Source: an uncultured Eubacterium sp. (GTDB lineage Bacteria > Bacillota > Clostridia > Lachnospirales > Lachnospiraceae). Taken from it: 24,004 bases of DNA. The position numbers and the translations under genes are program-made. The stretch is from positions 67,855 to 91,858 of the forward strand of contig CAJTLS010000008.1 in NCBI GenBank assembly GCA_910577295.1, written 5' to 3'. Below, piece after piece: positions 1-7,471 of the stretch; positions within the stretch are counted from its first letter, which is position 1, and every line of letters starts with the position of its first letter. Under the pieces are notes generated by a model. That model was not told where the DNA came from. It did not search any database and saw only the letters and a program-made list of their open reading frames with translations.

Positions 1-7
1 GGTATGT

Positions 8-934
8 ATGCCGATTAAAATTCAAAATTCTCTTCCAGCACAGGAAATATTAGAGGGAGAAAACATTTTCGTGATGACGGAATACCGTGCCATGCATCAG
101 GATATCCGTCCGTTGAAAGTTCTAATACTCAATTTGATGCCAACGAAAATTGAAACGGAGACGCAGTTGCTGCGCAAGTTATCGAATACTCCTTTGCAGG
201 TTGAAGTAGAATTTTTGCAGACGGCCAGTTATCAGCCGACTCATGTTTCTGCGAATCATATGGAGACGTTTTATACCGTATTTGACGAAATTAAGGAGCG
301 CAAATTTGACGGCATGATTATAACCGGAGCGCCTCTTGACTATACCGATTGGGAAGACGTCAGTTATTGGAAAGAAGTCAGCAAGATTATGGAGTGGAGC
401 AAAACTCACGTTCACTGTACTCTTCATATGTGTTGGGGAGCATTTGCCGGTCTGTATTACCACTATGGTATCAATAAGGTGAATACAAAAGAGAAACTTT
501 CCGGCGTCTATGAGCATGTTGTTTTAAAGAAAAATTCGCCGTTGTTTCGAGGTTTTGACGACATTTTCTACTGTCCGCAGTCACGGGCTATGTCTGTGAA
601 ACAAGAGGATATTGAGAAAGTACCGGAACTTGAGGTGTTGGCGGTATCAGAAGAAGCGGGCGTTACGATAGTGAAGACAAAAGACAGCAAACAGCTTTTC
701 ATTACCGGACATCTGGAATATGATTCGGATACGTTGGCAAAGGAATATTTTCGCGATTTGGAAAAGGGAATGAACCCTCATGTTCCGGCTAATTATTTTC
801 CTGATGATAATCCTAAAGAGCAGCCGATTGTCCGCTGGCGTTCCGCCGGCCAGTTGTTTTATAGTAACTGGCTTAATTATTACGTCTATCAGAGCACGCC
901 GTATGATGTGCAGGAGATAGCTCAACCGGAATGA
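8..934 (+). CDS. metA: Homoserine O-acyltransferase (probably acetyl-CoA dependent)
   Basis: Transfers an acyl group from acyl-CoA to the hydroxyl of L-homoserine, the first committed step of methionine biosynthesis; cytoplasmic. The 308-residue product has the full MetA/HTS length and the typical start MPIKIQNSLPA. The nucleophile is Cys142 in LHMCWGAFAGLYYHYG, with His235 and Glu237 in TGHLEYD completing the expected catalytic set. Residue 111, reported in the family to separate acetyl-CoA users (Glu) from succinyl-CoA users (Gly), is Asp here (GAPLDYTDW). An acidic side chain there suggests acetyl-CoA, but this is inference. The start lies 8 bases from the window edge, so promoter, ribosome binding site and any S-box or T-box leader are out of view. 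The next gene follows after 27 bases. Confidence 0.95.
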   Translation: MPIKIQNSLPAQEILEGENIFVMTEYRAMHQDIRPLKVLILNLMPTKIETETQLLRKLSNTPLQVEVEFLQTASYQPTHVSANHMETFYTVFDEIKERKFDGMIITGAPLDYTDWEDVSYWKEVSKIMEWSKTHVHCTLHMCWGAFAGLYYHYGINKVNTKEKLSGVYEHVVLKKNSPLFRGFDDIFYCPQSRAMSVKQEDIEKVPELEVLAVSEEAGVTIVKTKDSKQLFITGHLEYDSDTLAKEYFRDLEKGMNPHVPANYFPDDNPKEQPIVRWRSAGQLFYSNWLNYYVYQSTPYDVQEIAQPE

Positions 935-961
935 ATCTAGAGAAAGGAATATTCAGATAAT

Positions 962-2047
962 ATGGGGTTATGGAAAAATAAAGCGGATAACGAAACCGTT
1001 GAAACGGAAGAATATGATTTTGATAAATTAGAGGAACAAATGACTGATTTAAGGCAAAAGGCTTTGGATTATGTCAGTGATTTAAACAAGACATCCGGAA
1101 TTACAGTTAAGGCAGAAGGAAAGGGATTTGATAAAAATCTGTATTACATTTTTTATGTAAATGACACGGATTATGTATTCATTCCCAAGTACGAAAAAAG
1201 AGACTGTTACTTTTCAACAGCAAGCATTAATTTGGATGAAAAGGTAGCGTTGTATCATCAATCGTTTGATTTTTACAAAAAGATTTTGGATACAAAACCA
1301 ATCTGTTTATCTAAAAGTGAATATTCCGGTAAAGATATACCTGTTGAATATCAATCGAAAAGAAACGAAAAATATGCCGGAGAAATGGAGCATCCGCTTG
1401 GTTATATCGAAATTGCTTTGAAAAATAATTCAAATAGTGATGAAGATATTAAAATCCGAATTAATGATATGGAGCAGGATTTTTCGATACTGGGCGAATT
1501 AAAACAGTTATTACATCTTAAGAATTTTTATAATATATTGGATATTCCGGAGGACAGCTTTCAGGTTTCAATAATCAATGGCAATGGTTTTTGCCATGAA
1601 GATACATACCATGTATTTCGGGAAGAGAATTGTCTTTTGTTTGTGTGTTTAAGTTTTGATAGTTTTAAAGTAAGTATTGTACGGGTAAATTTAGATAATA
1701 TCCTATACTATAGAGCAGAGGGCAGCGTCAGGTACGAACAGCAGATATCTGGAGGCGGAGGAATGGGAATTAATTATGGGAGTGCAATTCTCGGAGGTTT
1801 GTTGTTTGGTGAGGCCGGTGCTATCATAGGAAGCAGAAGAAATGAAGAAATAAGTGAAATTGAATCGAAAACAATTACACATGATGACAGGATTGTTACA
1901 CTTGTTGTGCGAAAAGACGGAAGAGTATTTCAAATCGGATTTGATGTAAATGATGAACTGGCCCTCGATTGGTTAATACCGGAGAAACAATATGATTATG
2001 TGATTGAAAAGAGAAGAAAAATGTTTGAGGGAGAAAGCAGCATATGA
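962..2047 (+). CDS. Unknown protein with glycine-zipper hairpin (PH-like C-terminal region)
   Basis: I do not recognise a named family. The 361-residue protein has no signal peptide. It has an acidic, helical N-terminal part (about 1-45), a mixed alpha/beta middle (50-240), and a C-terminal region (240-345) in which a glycine-rich segment (264-293, including GSAILGGLLFGEAGAIIGS) interrupts beta-strand-like sequence ending in a LIPEK motif. That arrangement resembles bacterial PH-like/SHOCT-associated proteins, where a GG-zipper hairpin sits inside the domain; this is recalled similarity, not an alignment. The ribosome binding site is weak (AAAGGA at 943-948). Its TGA stop overlaps the next ATG by 4 bases (ATGA, 2044-2047), implying translational coupling with the P-loop protein. 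Codon use looks more AT-rich than in metA or lepA, so acquisition by transfer is possible. Confidence 0.8.
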   Translation: MGLWKNKADNETVETEEYDFDKLEEQMTDLRQKALDYVSDLNKTSGITVKAEGKGFDKNLYYIFYVNDTDYVFIPKYEKRDCYFSTASINLDEKVALYHQSFDFYKKILDTKPICLSKSEYSGKDIPVEYQSKRNEKYAGEMEHPLGYIEIALKNNSNSDEDIKIRINDMEQDFSILGELKQLLHLKNFYNILDIPEDSFQVSIINGNGFCHEDTYHVFREENCLLFVCLSFDSFKVSIVRVNLDNILYYRAEGSVRYEQQISGGGGMGINYGSAILGGLLFGEAGAIIGSRRNEEISEIESKTITHDDRIVTLVVRKDGRVFQIGFDVNDELALDWLIPEKQYDYVIEKRRKMFEGESSI

Positions 2048-2541
2048 AAAAAATCATTATTATCGGCTGTCCGGGGGCAGGGAAAAGTTATTTTGCGAAA
2101 AAACTTCATGAGAAAACAAGAATACCATTGTACCATTTGGATATGATCTGGCATAAACCAGATAAGACGCATATTAGCAGGGGAGAATTTGATGAAATAC
2201 TTGAAAAAATTTTCCGGCAAGAAGCTTGGATTTTGGATGGCAATTTTTCGAGGACGATGGAGACAAGGATGCAGGCCTGCGATACAATTATTCTATTTGA
2301 TGTACCTTATGAAGTCTGTATGCAGGGGATTCAAGAGCGTGAAGGAACAAAACGGGATGATATGCCTTGGGAAGTTGCCGAGGCGGATGATTTATTCTTA
2401 GATGAAGTGAACAAATATATTCCAAATCAACTTCCGAAAGTGTATCAATTATTACATAAATATGAACATAATAGAAAAGTTATTATTTTTAAGACGAGAA
2501 ATGAAGCGGAAAGATGGCTAATGGAAAAATTCGGTGGTTGA
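2044..2541 (+). CDS. Small P-loop NTPase, adenylate kinase/topology-modulation-protein-like
   Basis: A 165-residue cytoplasmic P-loop protein. Walker A is GCPGAGKS at residues 8-15. It is followed by a YHLDMIWHKPDK segment, a WILDGNFSRT motif and an IILFDVP strand, the order seen in the 'topology modulation protein'/FlaR-like branch of small nucleoside/nucleotide-kinase-like NTPases. The substrate cannot be told from sequence. The start is the ATG that overlaps the stop of the preceding unknown by 4 bases, so the two are probably made in a fixed ratio. It is as AT-rich as its partner. A hairpin whose T-tract lies on the opposite strand follows at 2565-2601. Family placement is fairly safe; the biological role is not known. 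Confidence 0.85.
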   Translation: MKKIIIIGCPGAGKSYFAKKLHEKTRIPLYHLDMIWHKPDKTHISRGEFDEILEKIFRQEAWILDGNFSRTMETRMQACDTIILFDVPYEVCMQGIQEREGTKRDDMPWEVAEADDLFLDEVNKYIPNQLPKVYQLLHKYEHNRKVIIFKTRNEAERWLMEKFGG

Positions 2542-2564
2542 AATGGAACTTTCCTATTTAAGAT

Positions 2565-2601
2565 AAAAAGAGGGAGTGACTTGTCTCGCGTCACTCCCTC
2601 T
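2565..2601 (-). terminator. Rho-independent terminator of the minus-strand Ig-like gene
   Basis: A perfect 12-bp inverted repeat (AGAGGGAGTGAC at 2569-2580, GTCACTCCCTCT at 2590-2601) encloses a 9-base loop. Read on the minus strand the stem runs straight into TTTTTATC, which makes a good intrinsic terminator about 33 bases past the stop of the 2634-3416 gene. On the plus strand no T-tract follows, so it should stop transcription from the P-loop gene less well, although the hairpin lies between the two convergent genes. Confidence 0.85.
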
Positions 2602-2633
2602 CTGCATAAGTATCATCTCTATGTTTTGACAGT

Positions 2634-3416
2634 CTATCGTTCGGTTGTAAACCAAGTATAACTATGTTCCCCTGTCTGAATGCGATAGGTGATTGGACTA
2701 CAGCCCTTGCTGACTAATATGGCCTTAGAACAAACGACGGTATTTCCCGGTGAGAGCACTGTCTGTCCCAAATCATCTACGTTTTCAAAGAAGAAACCCC
2801 AGTCCAGATTTATCAGTTGCCTCGTTGAGTTGAGGCCAAATATGTTGTGGTGATAGTTAAAGACATCTTTAGCCCGAATAGTCTGTGAACCTGAACTATA
2901 ATTAATCTTAAATTTAAAGTACAAATATTCCTGATTGGCAGTCGGTTTTGGGTTGGCGGAGTTATTTGCTGCGAGGGCAGCGGCCGTCTCACCTGTTTCA
3001 AAACGTTCCAGTTTCATCGTAATCAATCCTATTTTTTTACCTTCTTCATAGAAAGTAAAACTATTGGAAGCGTAGGCCGACTTTGGACTTGCTTTTGTTC
3101 CCTTTCCCAATGGGCGCTTTTTCACGGTAATAGTGCAGCGTAGTTTCTTTTTTCCAATCTTAGCCGTTATTTTTGCTTTCCCTGCCTTGATGGCCGTTAC
3201 TTTTCCTTTGGAGGTAACGGTTGCCACCGATTTTTTGTTCGAAGACCATTTTGCTTTTCTGGATGTACCCTTTACCTTTAACCTGTAAGTTTTACCGGCA
3301 TACATCTGGTACTTCGTTTTATTCAATTTTAAAGTAGCTGCCTGAGACGGATTACCGGAATTTGACAGACCAATCAGCAATCCAAACACAAGCAAAACAG
3401 AAAATGTTTTCTTCAT
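2634..3416 (-). CDS. Secreted Big_2 Ig-like protein with C-terminal beta domain
   Basis: A 260-residue exported protein. Residues 1-26 form a signal peptide (Lys-Lys start, hydrophobic core FSVLLVFGLLIGL, likely cleavage after PSQA). Residues 28-99 are a lysine-rich bacterial Ig-like (Big_2) module ending ATVTSKGKVTAIKAGKAKIT...CTITVKK. Residues 110-260 form a separate beta-rich domain with the phrase NQEYLYFKFKI, reminiscent of DUF4352-type Ig-fold lipoprotein domains; that assignment is tentative. No lipobox, LPxTG or membrane anchor is visible, so it may be released or held by charge. The ribosome binding site AGGAGG lies at 3425-3430 (complement). It is transcribed alone, opposite to its neighbours. 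Its N-terminal module closely resembles that of the CotH-like protein at 18917. Function unknown. Confidence 0.85.
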   Translation of the reverse strand: MKKTFSVLLVFGLLIGLSNSGNPSQAATLKLNKTKYQMYAGKTYRLKVKGTSRKAKWSSNKKSVATVTSKGKVTAIKAGKAKITAKIGKKKLRCTITVKKRPLGKGTKASPKSAYASNSFTFYEEGKKIGLITMKLERFETGETAAALAANNSANPKPTANQEYLYFKFKINYSSGSQTIRAKDVFNYHHNIFGLNSTRQLINLDWGFFFENVDDLGQTVLSPGNTVVCSKAILVSKGCSPITYRIQTGEHSYTWFTTER

Positions 3417-3445
3417 ATTGTGTTCCTCCTATCGTAATTACTTGT

Positions 3446-3474
3446 ATTCTACACTATAAATGTGTAAAAGACAA
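3446..3474 (-). promoter_or_regulatory. Sigma-A-like promoter of the Ig-like gene
   Basis: On the minus strand, TTGTCT (3469-3474) and TAGAAT (3446-3451) are separated by 17 bases, upstream of the AGGAGG site of the 2634-3416 gene. The -10 matches five of six consensus bases and the -35 four of six. A second possible -35, TTGACT, overlaps just upstream but gives a poorer -10. Confidence 0.55.
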
Positions 3475-3503
3475 GTCAAAGAAAGGGAAGATAGAATTTT
3501 TTG

Positions 3504-3528
3504 TAGCATAAAGGAATGTTTTATGCTA
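3504..3528 (+). promoter_or_regulatory. Inverted repeat in the lepA leader
   Basis: A perfect 9-bp inverted repeat, TAGCATAAA (3504-3512) and TTTATGCTA (3520-3528), has a 7-base centre. It lies about 55 bases before the preferred lepA start. Its right arm runs into TGCTAAGAT (3524-3532), which could serve as an extended -10, though no good -35 sits at the right distance. It could be an operator or an RNA hairpin. It covers the ATG at 3516, which argues against that codon as the lepA start. Confidence 0.4.
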
Positions 3529-3581
3529 AGATAGATAACGATATGGAAAGTTTATGTCAGGGAAAGGAAACTATTGCAATT

Positions 3582-5399
3582 ATGTCATTGATAAAGAAAG
3601 AATATATACGAAATTTTTGTATTATCGCTCATATCGACCACGGTAAATCGACTTTGGCTGACCGTATTATAGAGAAGACAGGTCTGTTGACTACGAGAGA
3701 GATGCAGTCGCAGGTTTTAGACAATATGGAATTGGAACGTGAGCGCGGAATTACAATTAAATCACAGGCAGTACGGCTTGCTTATCAGGCGAAAAATGGG
3801 GAAGAATATCTGTTTAATCTGATTGATACGCCGGGGCATGTCGATTTTAATTACGAAGTTTCACGCAGCCTTGCCGCTTGTGAGGGGGCTGTTCTTATAG
3901 TAGATGCTGCACAGGGAATTGAGGCGCAGACGCTGGCGAATTGTTATCTGGCGATTGACCATGATTTGGAGATTATGCCTGTCATTAATAAGATTGATTT
4001 GCCGAGTGCCGAGCCGGAGCGTGTGAAAAATGAAATTGAAGATGTCATTGGCATTGAAGCGCAGGATGCACCTCTTATTTCCGCGAAAATGGGAACGAAT
4101 ATCGAGGAAGTACTGGAGCAGATTGTGACGAAGATACCGGCGCCAAAAGGGGAAGAAAGCGCGCCTCTCAAGGCGTTAGTGTTTGATTCGGTTTATGATT
4201 CATATAAAGGAGTAATTATTTTTTGCCGTCTGTTTGAGGGAACAGTCAGGAAAGGAACCCGCATTCATATGATGGCTACCGGATTGGAAGAAGAAGTCGT
4301 TGAAGTGGGAACCTTTGGAGCGGGTCAGTTTATGCCTTGCGACGAATTGACTGCCGGAATGGTAGGCTATATTACGGCGAGCCTCAAAAATGTTGAGGGA
4401 ACCCGTGTCGGCGACACGGTGACGGATGCCGACAACCCTTGTGAGGAGGCGCTGCCCGGATATAAGAAAGTAATGCCGATGGTCTATTGCGGATTGTATC
4501 CTGCGGATGGCGCAAAATATCAGGACTTACGGGATGCCTTGGAAAAATTACAATTAAATGATGCCTCTCTTCAATTTGAGGCAGAGACTTCTATTGCCTT
4601 AGGTTTTGGTTTCCGCTGCGGCTTTCTCGGACTTCTTCATCTGGAAGTTATTCAGGAGCGTTTGGAACGAGAGTACAATCTCGACCTTGTTACAACAGCG
4701 CCGGGAGTTGTCTATCATGTGTATAAGACGAATGGCCAGATGGTCGAGGTGACAAATCCGTCCAATTTACCGGAACCATCGGAGATTGAGCATATGGAAG
4801 AACCGGTCGTGGATGCGGAAATCATGGTGACAACAGAGTTTGTCGGGGCTATTATGACACTTTGTCAGGAGCGGCGCGGCGTCTATCAGGGAATGGAATA
4901 TATGGAAGAGACGCGTGCACTCCTAAAATATACGCTGCCCCTCAATGAGATTATTTATGATTTTTTTGATTCGCTCAAATCCCGTTCACGCGGTTATGCA
5001 TCGTTTGACTATGAAATGAAAGGGTATGAGACGGCGCAGCTTGTAAAATTAAATATACTGATTAATAAGGAAGAAGTGGATGCTCTTTCCTTTATCGTCC
5101 ATGAGAGTTCTGCTTATGAGCGCGGGCGTAAGATGTGTCAGAAACTGAAAAATGAGATTCCGAGACATCTGTTTGAGATTCCGATACAGGCGGCGATTGG
5201 CAATAAAGTCATTGCACGTGAGACCGTGAAAGCCGTCCGCAAGGATGTATTGGCAAAATGCTATGGGGGCGATATTTCCCGTAAACGTAAATTATTGGAA
5301 AAACAAAAGGAAGGAAAGAAGCGCATGCGCCAGATTGGTAATGTTGAGATACCGCAAAAAGCGTTTATGAGCGTATTAAAATTAGATGATGAGGAATGA
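3582..5399 (+). CDS. lepA: Elongation factor 4 (LepA), ribosomal back-translocase GTPase
   Basis: A ribosome-binding translational GTPase that acts on stalled or mispositioned ribosomes; nearly universal in bacteria. The 605-residue product from the ATG at 3582 begins MSLIKKEYIRNFCIIAHIDH. It shows G1 AHIDHGKST (16-24), the GITIKSQ switch region, DTPGHVDF, NKID and the EF-G-like domains. It ends in the LepA-specific C-terminal domain (QKEGKKRMRQIGNVEIPQKAF). The frame is open further upstream (ATG at 3516 and 3543), but family proteins start at the chosen Met and a GGAAAGGAAA purine tract (3561-3570) precedes it. hemW begins inside its last codons (14-base overlap), a linkage common in Firmicutes. 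Confidence 0.97.
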   Translation: MSLIKKEYIRNFCIIAHIDHGKSTLADRIIEKTGLLTTREMQSQVLDNMELERERGITIKSQAVRLAYQAKNGEEYLFNLIDTPGHVDFNYEVSRSLAACEGAVLIVDAAQGIEAQTLANCYLAIDHDLEIMPVINKIDLPSAEPERVKNEIEDVIGIEAQDAPLISAKMGTNIEEVLEQIVTKIPAPKGEESAPLKALVFDSVYDSYKGVIIFCRLFEGTVRKGTRIHMMATGLEEEVVEVGTFGAGQFMPCDELTAGMVGYITASLKNVEGTRVGDTVTDADNPCEEALPGYKKVMPMVYCGLYPADGAKYQDLRDALEKLQLNDASLQFEAETSIALGFGFRCGFLGLLHLEVIQERLEREYNLDLVTTAPGVVYHVYKTNGQMVEVTNPSNLPEPSEIEHMEEPVVDAEIMVTTEFVGAIMTLCQERRGVYQGMEYMEETRALLKYTLPLNEIIYDFFDSLKSRSRGYASFDYEMKGYETAQLVKLNILINKEEVDALSFIVHESSAYERGRKMCQKLKNEIPRHLFEIPIQAAIGNKVIARETVKAVRKDVLAKCYGGDISRKRKLLEKQKEGKKRMRQIGNVEIPQKAFMSVLKLDDEE

Positions 5400-6540
5400 C
5401 AGACTTGGTTTATATGTCCACATCCCGTTTTGTGTCCGCAAATGTCTTTATTGTGACTTTTTGTCACATACGGCCACGGAGAAAGCCATAAAAAAATATT
5501 GCCAAACCCTTGTGCAGGAAATGGTTTTATGGGGCGGGGAACAACACATACAGGGGAGAGAAGTGGATACGGTTTTTGTCGGCGGTGGAACGCCATCGCT
5601 TCTTTCTGTTGAGGATATTGCGCCTGTCTTAAAGGGTATTTATGATAATTTTTCTCTGGCAGAGGATGTGGAGTTTACGTTGGAATGCAATCCGGGTACG
5701 GTCACGAAAGAGAAGCTTCACTGTTACCGTCATTATGGTGTAAATCGTCTAAGTATCGGTTTGCAATCTGCGAATAACAGGGAACTTGAGGAACTGGGAC
5801 GGATTCACACATGGGAACAATTCAAAGAAACGTTTACAATGGCCCGTGAAGTTCACTTTAACAACATTAATATTGATGTTATGGCGGCTATTCCAGAGCA
5901 GACGGTAGAAAGTTACGACACAACGCTGCAGCATGTGATTGATTTGGAACCGGAGCATATTTCAGCTTATAGTTTAATTATAGAAGAAGGAACTCCTTAT
6001 TATGAAAGATATGCTGCAAATCCGCCAGTCAGTGAGGAGACAGACCGCCATATGTATCAATTGACAGGAGAAAAACTTGCAGGCGCCGGTTACGAGCGCT
6101 ATGAGATTTCAAATTATGCGAGGGATGGATATATGTGCCGCCATAACGTTAAGTACTGGCGGCGGGAGGCGTATCTTGGTTTGGGGCCGGGAGCCGCTTC
6201 TTTTTTATACTTTGATGGTGTTCCGGTGCGTTTTAGTAATACAAGAGAGCTGGAAGACTACGAAAGACAGGTGAAAGTGGGCAAAATGCCAATTGCCGAA
6301 AAGGAAACGCTGGCCACGGAAGAAGAGATGGCGGAGTTCATGTTTTTAGGATTGCGTTGTACAAAAGGAGTCAGTAAACGTGAATTTGAAGCATATTTTC
6401 ACAAGAAGATGAAAGATGTTTATGGTAACGTAATTGATGAACTAAAGGGAATGGATTTGTTAGCGGAGGATAGGGATTGTATAGCGCTAACGCCAAAGGG
6501 AATCGATGTAAGTAATGTTATTTTTGCAAAGTTTATATAA
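5386..6540 (+). CDS. hemW: Radical SAM heme chaperone HemW (coproporphyrinogen oxidase-like)
   Basis: A HemN-like radical SAM protein now regarded as a heme-trafficking chaperone rather than a coproporphyrinogen oxidase. The 384-residue product has the 4Fe-4S motif CVRKCLYCDF (Cys16, Cys20, Cys23), the following VFVGGGTPSLL segment, SIGLQS and the C-terminal HemW domain (EEMAEFMFLGLRCTKGVS). The start at 5386 (ATGATG, either Met possible) overlaps the lepA stop by 14 bases, so translation is probably coupled. It lacks the longer N-terminus of true HemN. The stop lies directly before the AGGAGG of the PNP gene. Confidence 0.93.
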   Translation: MMRNDRLGLYVHIPFCVRKCLYCDFLSHTATEKAIKKYCQTLVQEMVLWGGEQHIQGREVDTVFVGGGTPSLLSVEDIAPVLKGIYDNFSLAEDVEFTLECNPGTVTKEKLHCYRHYGVNRLSIGLQSANNRELEELGRIHTWEQFKETFTMAREVHFNNINIDVMAAIPEQTVESYDTTLQHVIDLEPEHISAYSLIIEEGTPYYERYAANPPVSEETDRHMYQLTGEKLAGAGYERYEISNYARDGYMCRHNVKYWRREAYLGLGPGAASFLYFDGVPVRFSNTRELEDYERQVKVGKMPIAEKETLATEEEMAEFMFLGLRCTKGVSKREFEAYFHKKMKDVYGNVIDELKGMDLLAEDRDCIALTPKGIDVSNVIFAKFI

Positions 6541-6559
6541 AGGAGGTAGTCAGATAAAG

Positions 6560-7375
6560 ATGGGAATCAAGGAAAAAGTAGAGAATTGTGTGGCGCAAAT
6601 TCGGCAGAAGACGGATTTTGTACCTCGTGTTGCGTTGATTTTAGGAAGCGGCTTAGGTGCATTGGCGGATGAGATTGAGACAGAACTTGTTATTTCATAT
6701 AACGAGATAGAGGAATTTCCCGTGTCTACTGTTGCCGGACATGAAGGGCGGTTTGTCTTTGGTTATATTGGCGGAACGCCTGTAGTTATTATGCAGGGCA
6801 GGGTGCATTATTATGAGGGGTATGAGATGACGGATGTTGTGCTGCCAACGCGTGTGATGCGGTTGTTGGGAGCAGAAATTTTATTTCTCACCAATGCCGC
6901 CGGCGGCATAAGCGATAAGCTAAAAGCGGGGGATTTAATGATGCTCACCGACCACATCAGTTCGTTTGTGCCATCGCCGTTACTTGGGCCGAATATAGAT
7001 GAGTGGGGCCCACGTTTTCCGTCGATGGATACGATTTATGATTTGGAATTGCGGGAAATTATCCGCATGGCGGCGAGAGATGTCGTGGATATAAAAGAGG
7101 GCGTTTATGTACAGACAACGGGACCATGTTATGAATCGCCTGCGGAAGTGAGAATGTTTTCCCTGTCCGGAGCAGACGCGGTAGGAATGAGTACGGCAGT
7201 CGAAGCGCTGACGGCGCGTCATATGGGAATGCGGGTGTGCGGCATTTCCTGCATTACAAATATGGCGGGAGGCACGGTAAAAGAGCCGTTGAGCCATGAG
7301 GAAGTGGCGGCAATCGCCAACAAGGTGGCTCCCCTGTTTCAAAAGATTGTAAAGGACGCCATCAGTAAAATGTAG
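6560..7375 (+). CDS. punA: Purine nucleoside phosphorylase, trimeric PNP family
   Basis: Phosphorolyses purine nucleosides (inosine/guanosine type) to free base and (deoxy)ribose 1-phosphate in salvage. The 271-residue product has the PNP landmarks in order: GSGLG (phosphate loop), GRVHYYEGYEM, TNAAGG, GPCYESPAEVRM, the GMSTAVEALTARHMGM segment and ISCITNMAGG. The start at 6560 is chosen because AGGAGG at 6541-6546 precedes it and MGIKEKV fits the family; an in-frame ATG at 6515 lies inside hemW and would add 15 unrelated residues. It follows hemW by 19 bases. Substrate could instead lean to S-methylthioadenosine or methylthioinosine, given the neighbouring deaminase, but that cannot be read from the sequence. 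Confidence 0.92.
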   Translation: MGIKEKVENCVAQIRQKTDFVPRVALILGSGLGALADEIETELVISYNEIEEFPVSTVAGHEGRFVFGYIGGTPVVIMQGRVHYYEGYEMTDVVLPTRVMRLLGAEILFLTNAAGGISDKLKAGDLMMLTDHISSFVPSPLLGPNIDEWGPRFPSMDTIYDLELREIIRMAARDVVDIKEGVYVQTTGPCYESPAEVRMFSLSGADAVGMSTAVEALTARHMGMRVCGISCITNMAGGTVKEPLSHEEVAAIANKVAPLFQKIVKDAISKM

Positions 7376-7464
7376 GAAAAGCGGCGACTGAGAAGCGCGC
7401 CGCTCTAAGAATCAGCTTCGCTGATTCTTGCTCCGTAAAATGGATTTTCCAGTAAAATGTAGGA
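7363..7464. repeat. 15-bp direct repeat flanking a double-hairpin spacer
   Basis: CAGTAAAATGTAGGA occurs at 7363-7377 (the end of the PNP gene, including its stop) and again at 7450-7464 (ribosome binding site region of the next gene). The 72 bases between hold two adjacent hairpins: GCGGCG/CGCCGC (7381-7386, 7398-7403) and a 10-bp stem AAGAATCAGC/GCTGATTCTT with a 3-base loop (7407-7429). Neither is followed by a T-tract. A third partial copy, CCGTAAAATGGA, starts at 7433. This looks like a small inserted repeat element or a duplication, and may act as an intercistronic processing or attenuation site. Confidence 0.6.
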
Positions 7465-7471
7465 GGTTTGT

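Noticed and set aside
3516..3581. Upstream in-frame start for LepA giving 22 extra residues
   Set aside because: The extra residues do not resemble LepA, the first ATG lies inside a perfect inverted repeat, and the family starts at the MSLIKKEYIRNF methionine.
6515..6559. Upstream in-frame start for PNP inside hemW
   Set aside because: The AGGAGG at 6541-6546 lies downstream of that start and correctly serves ATG 6560; the added residues are unlike the family.
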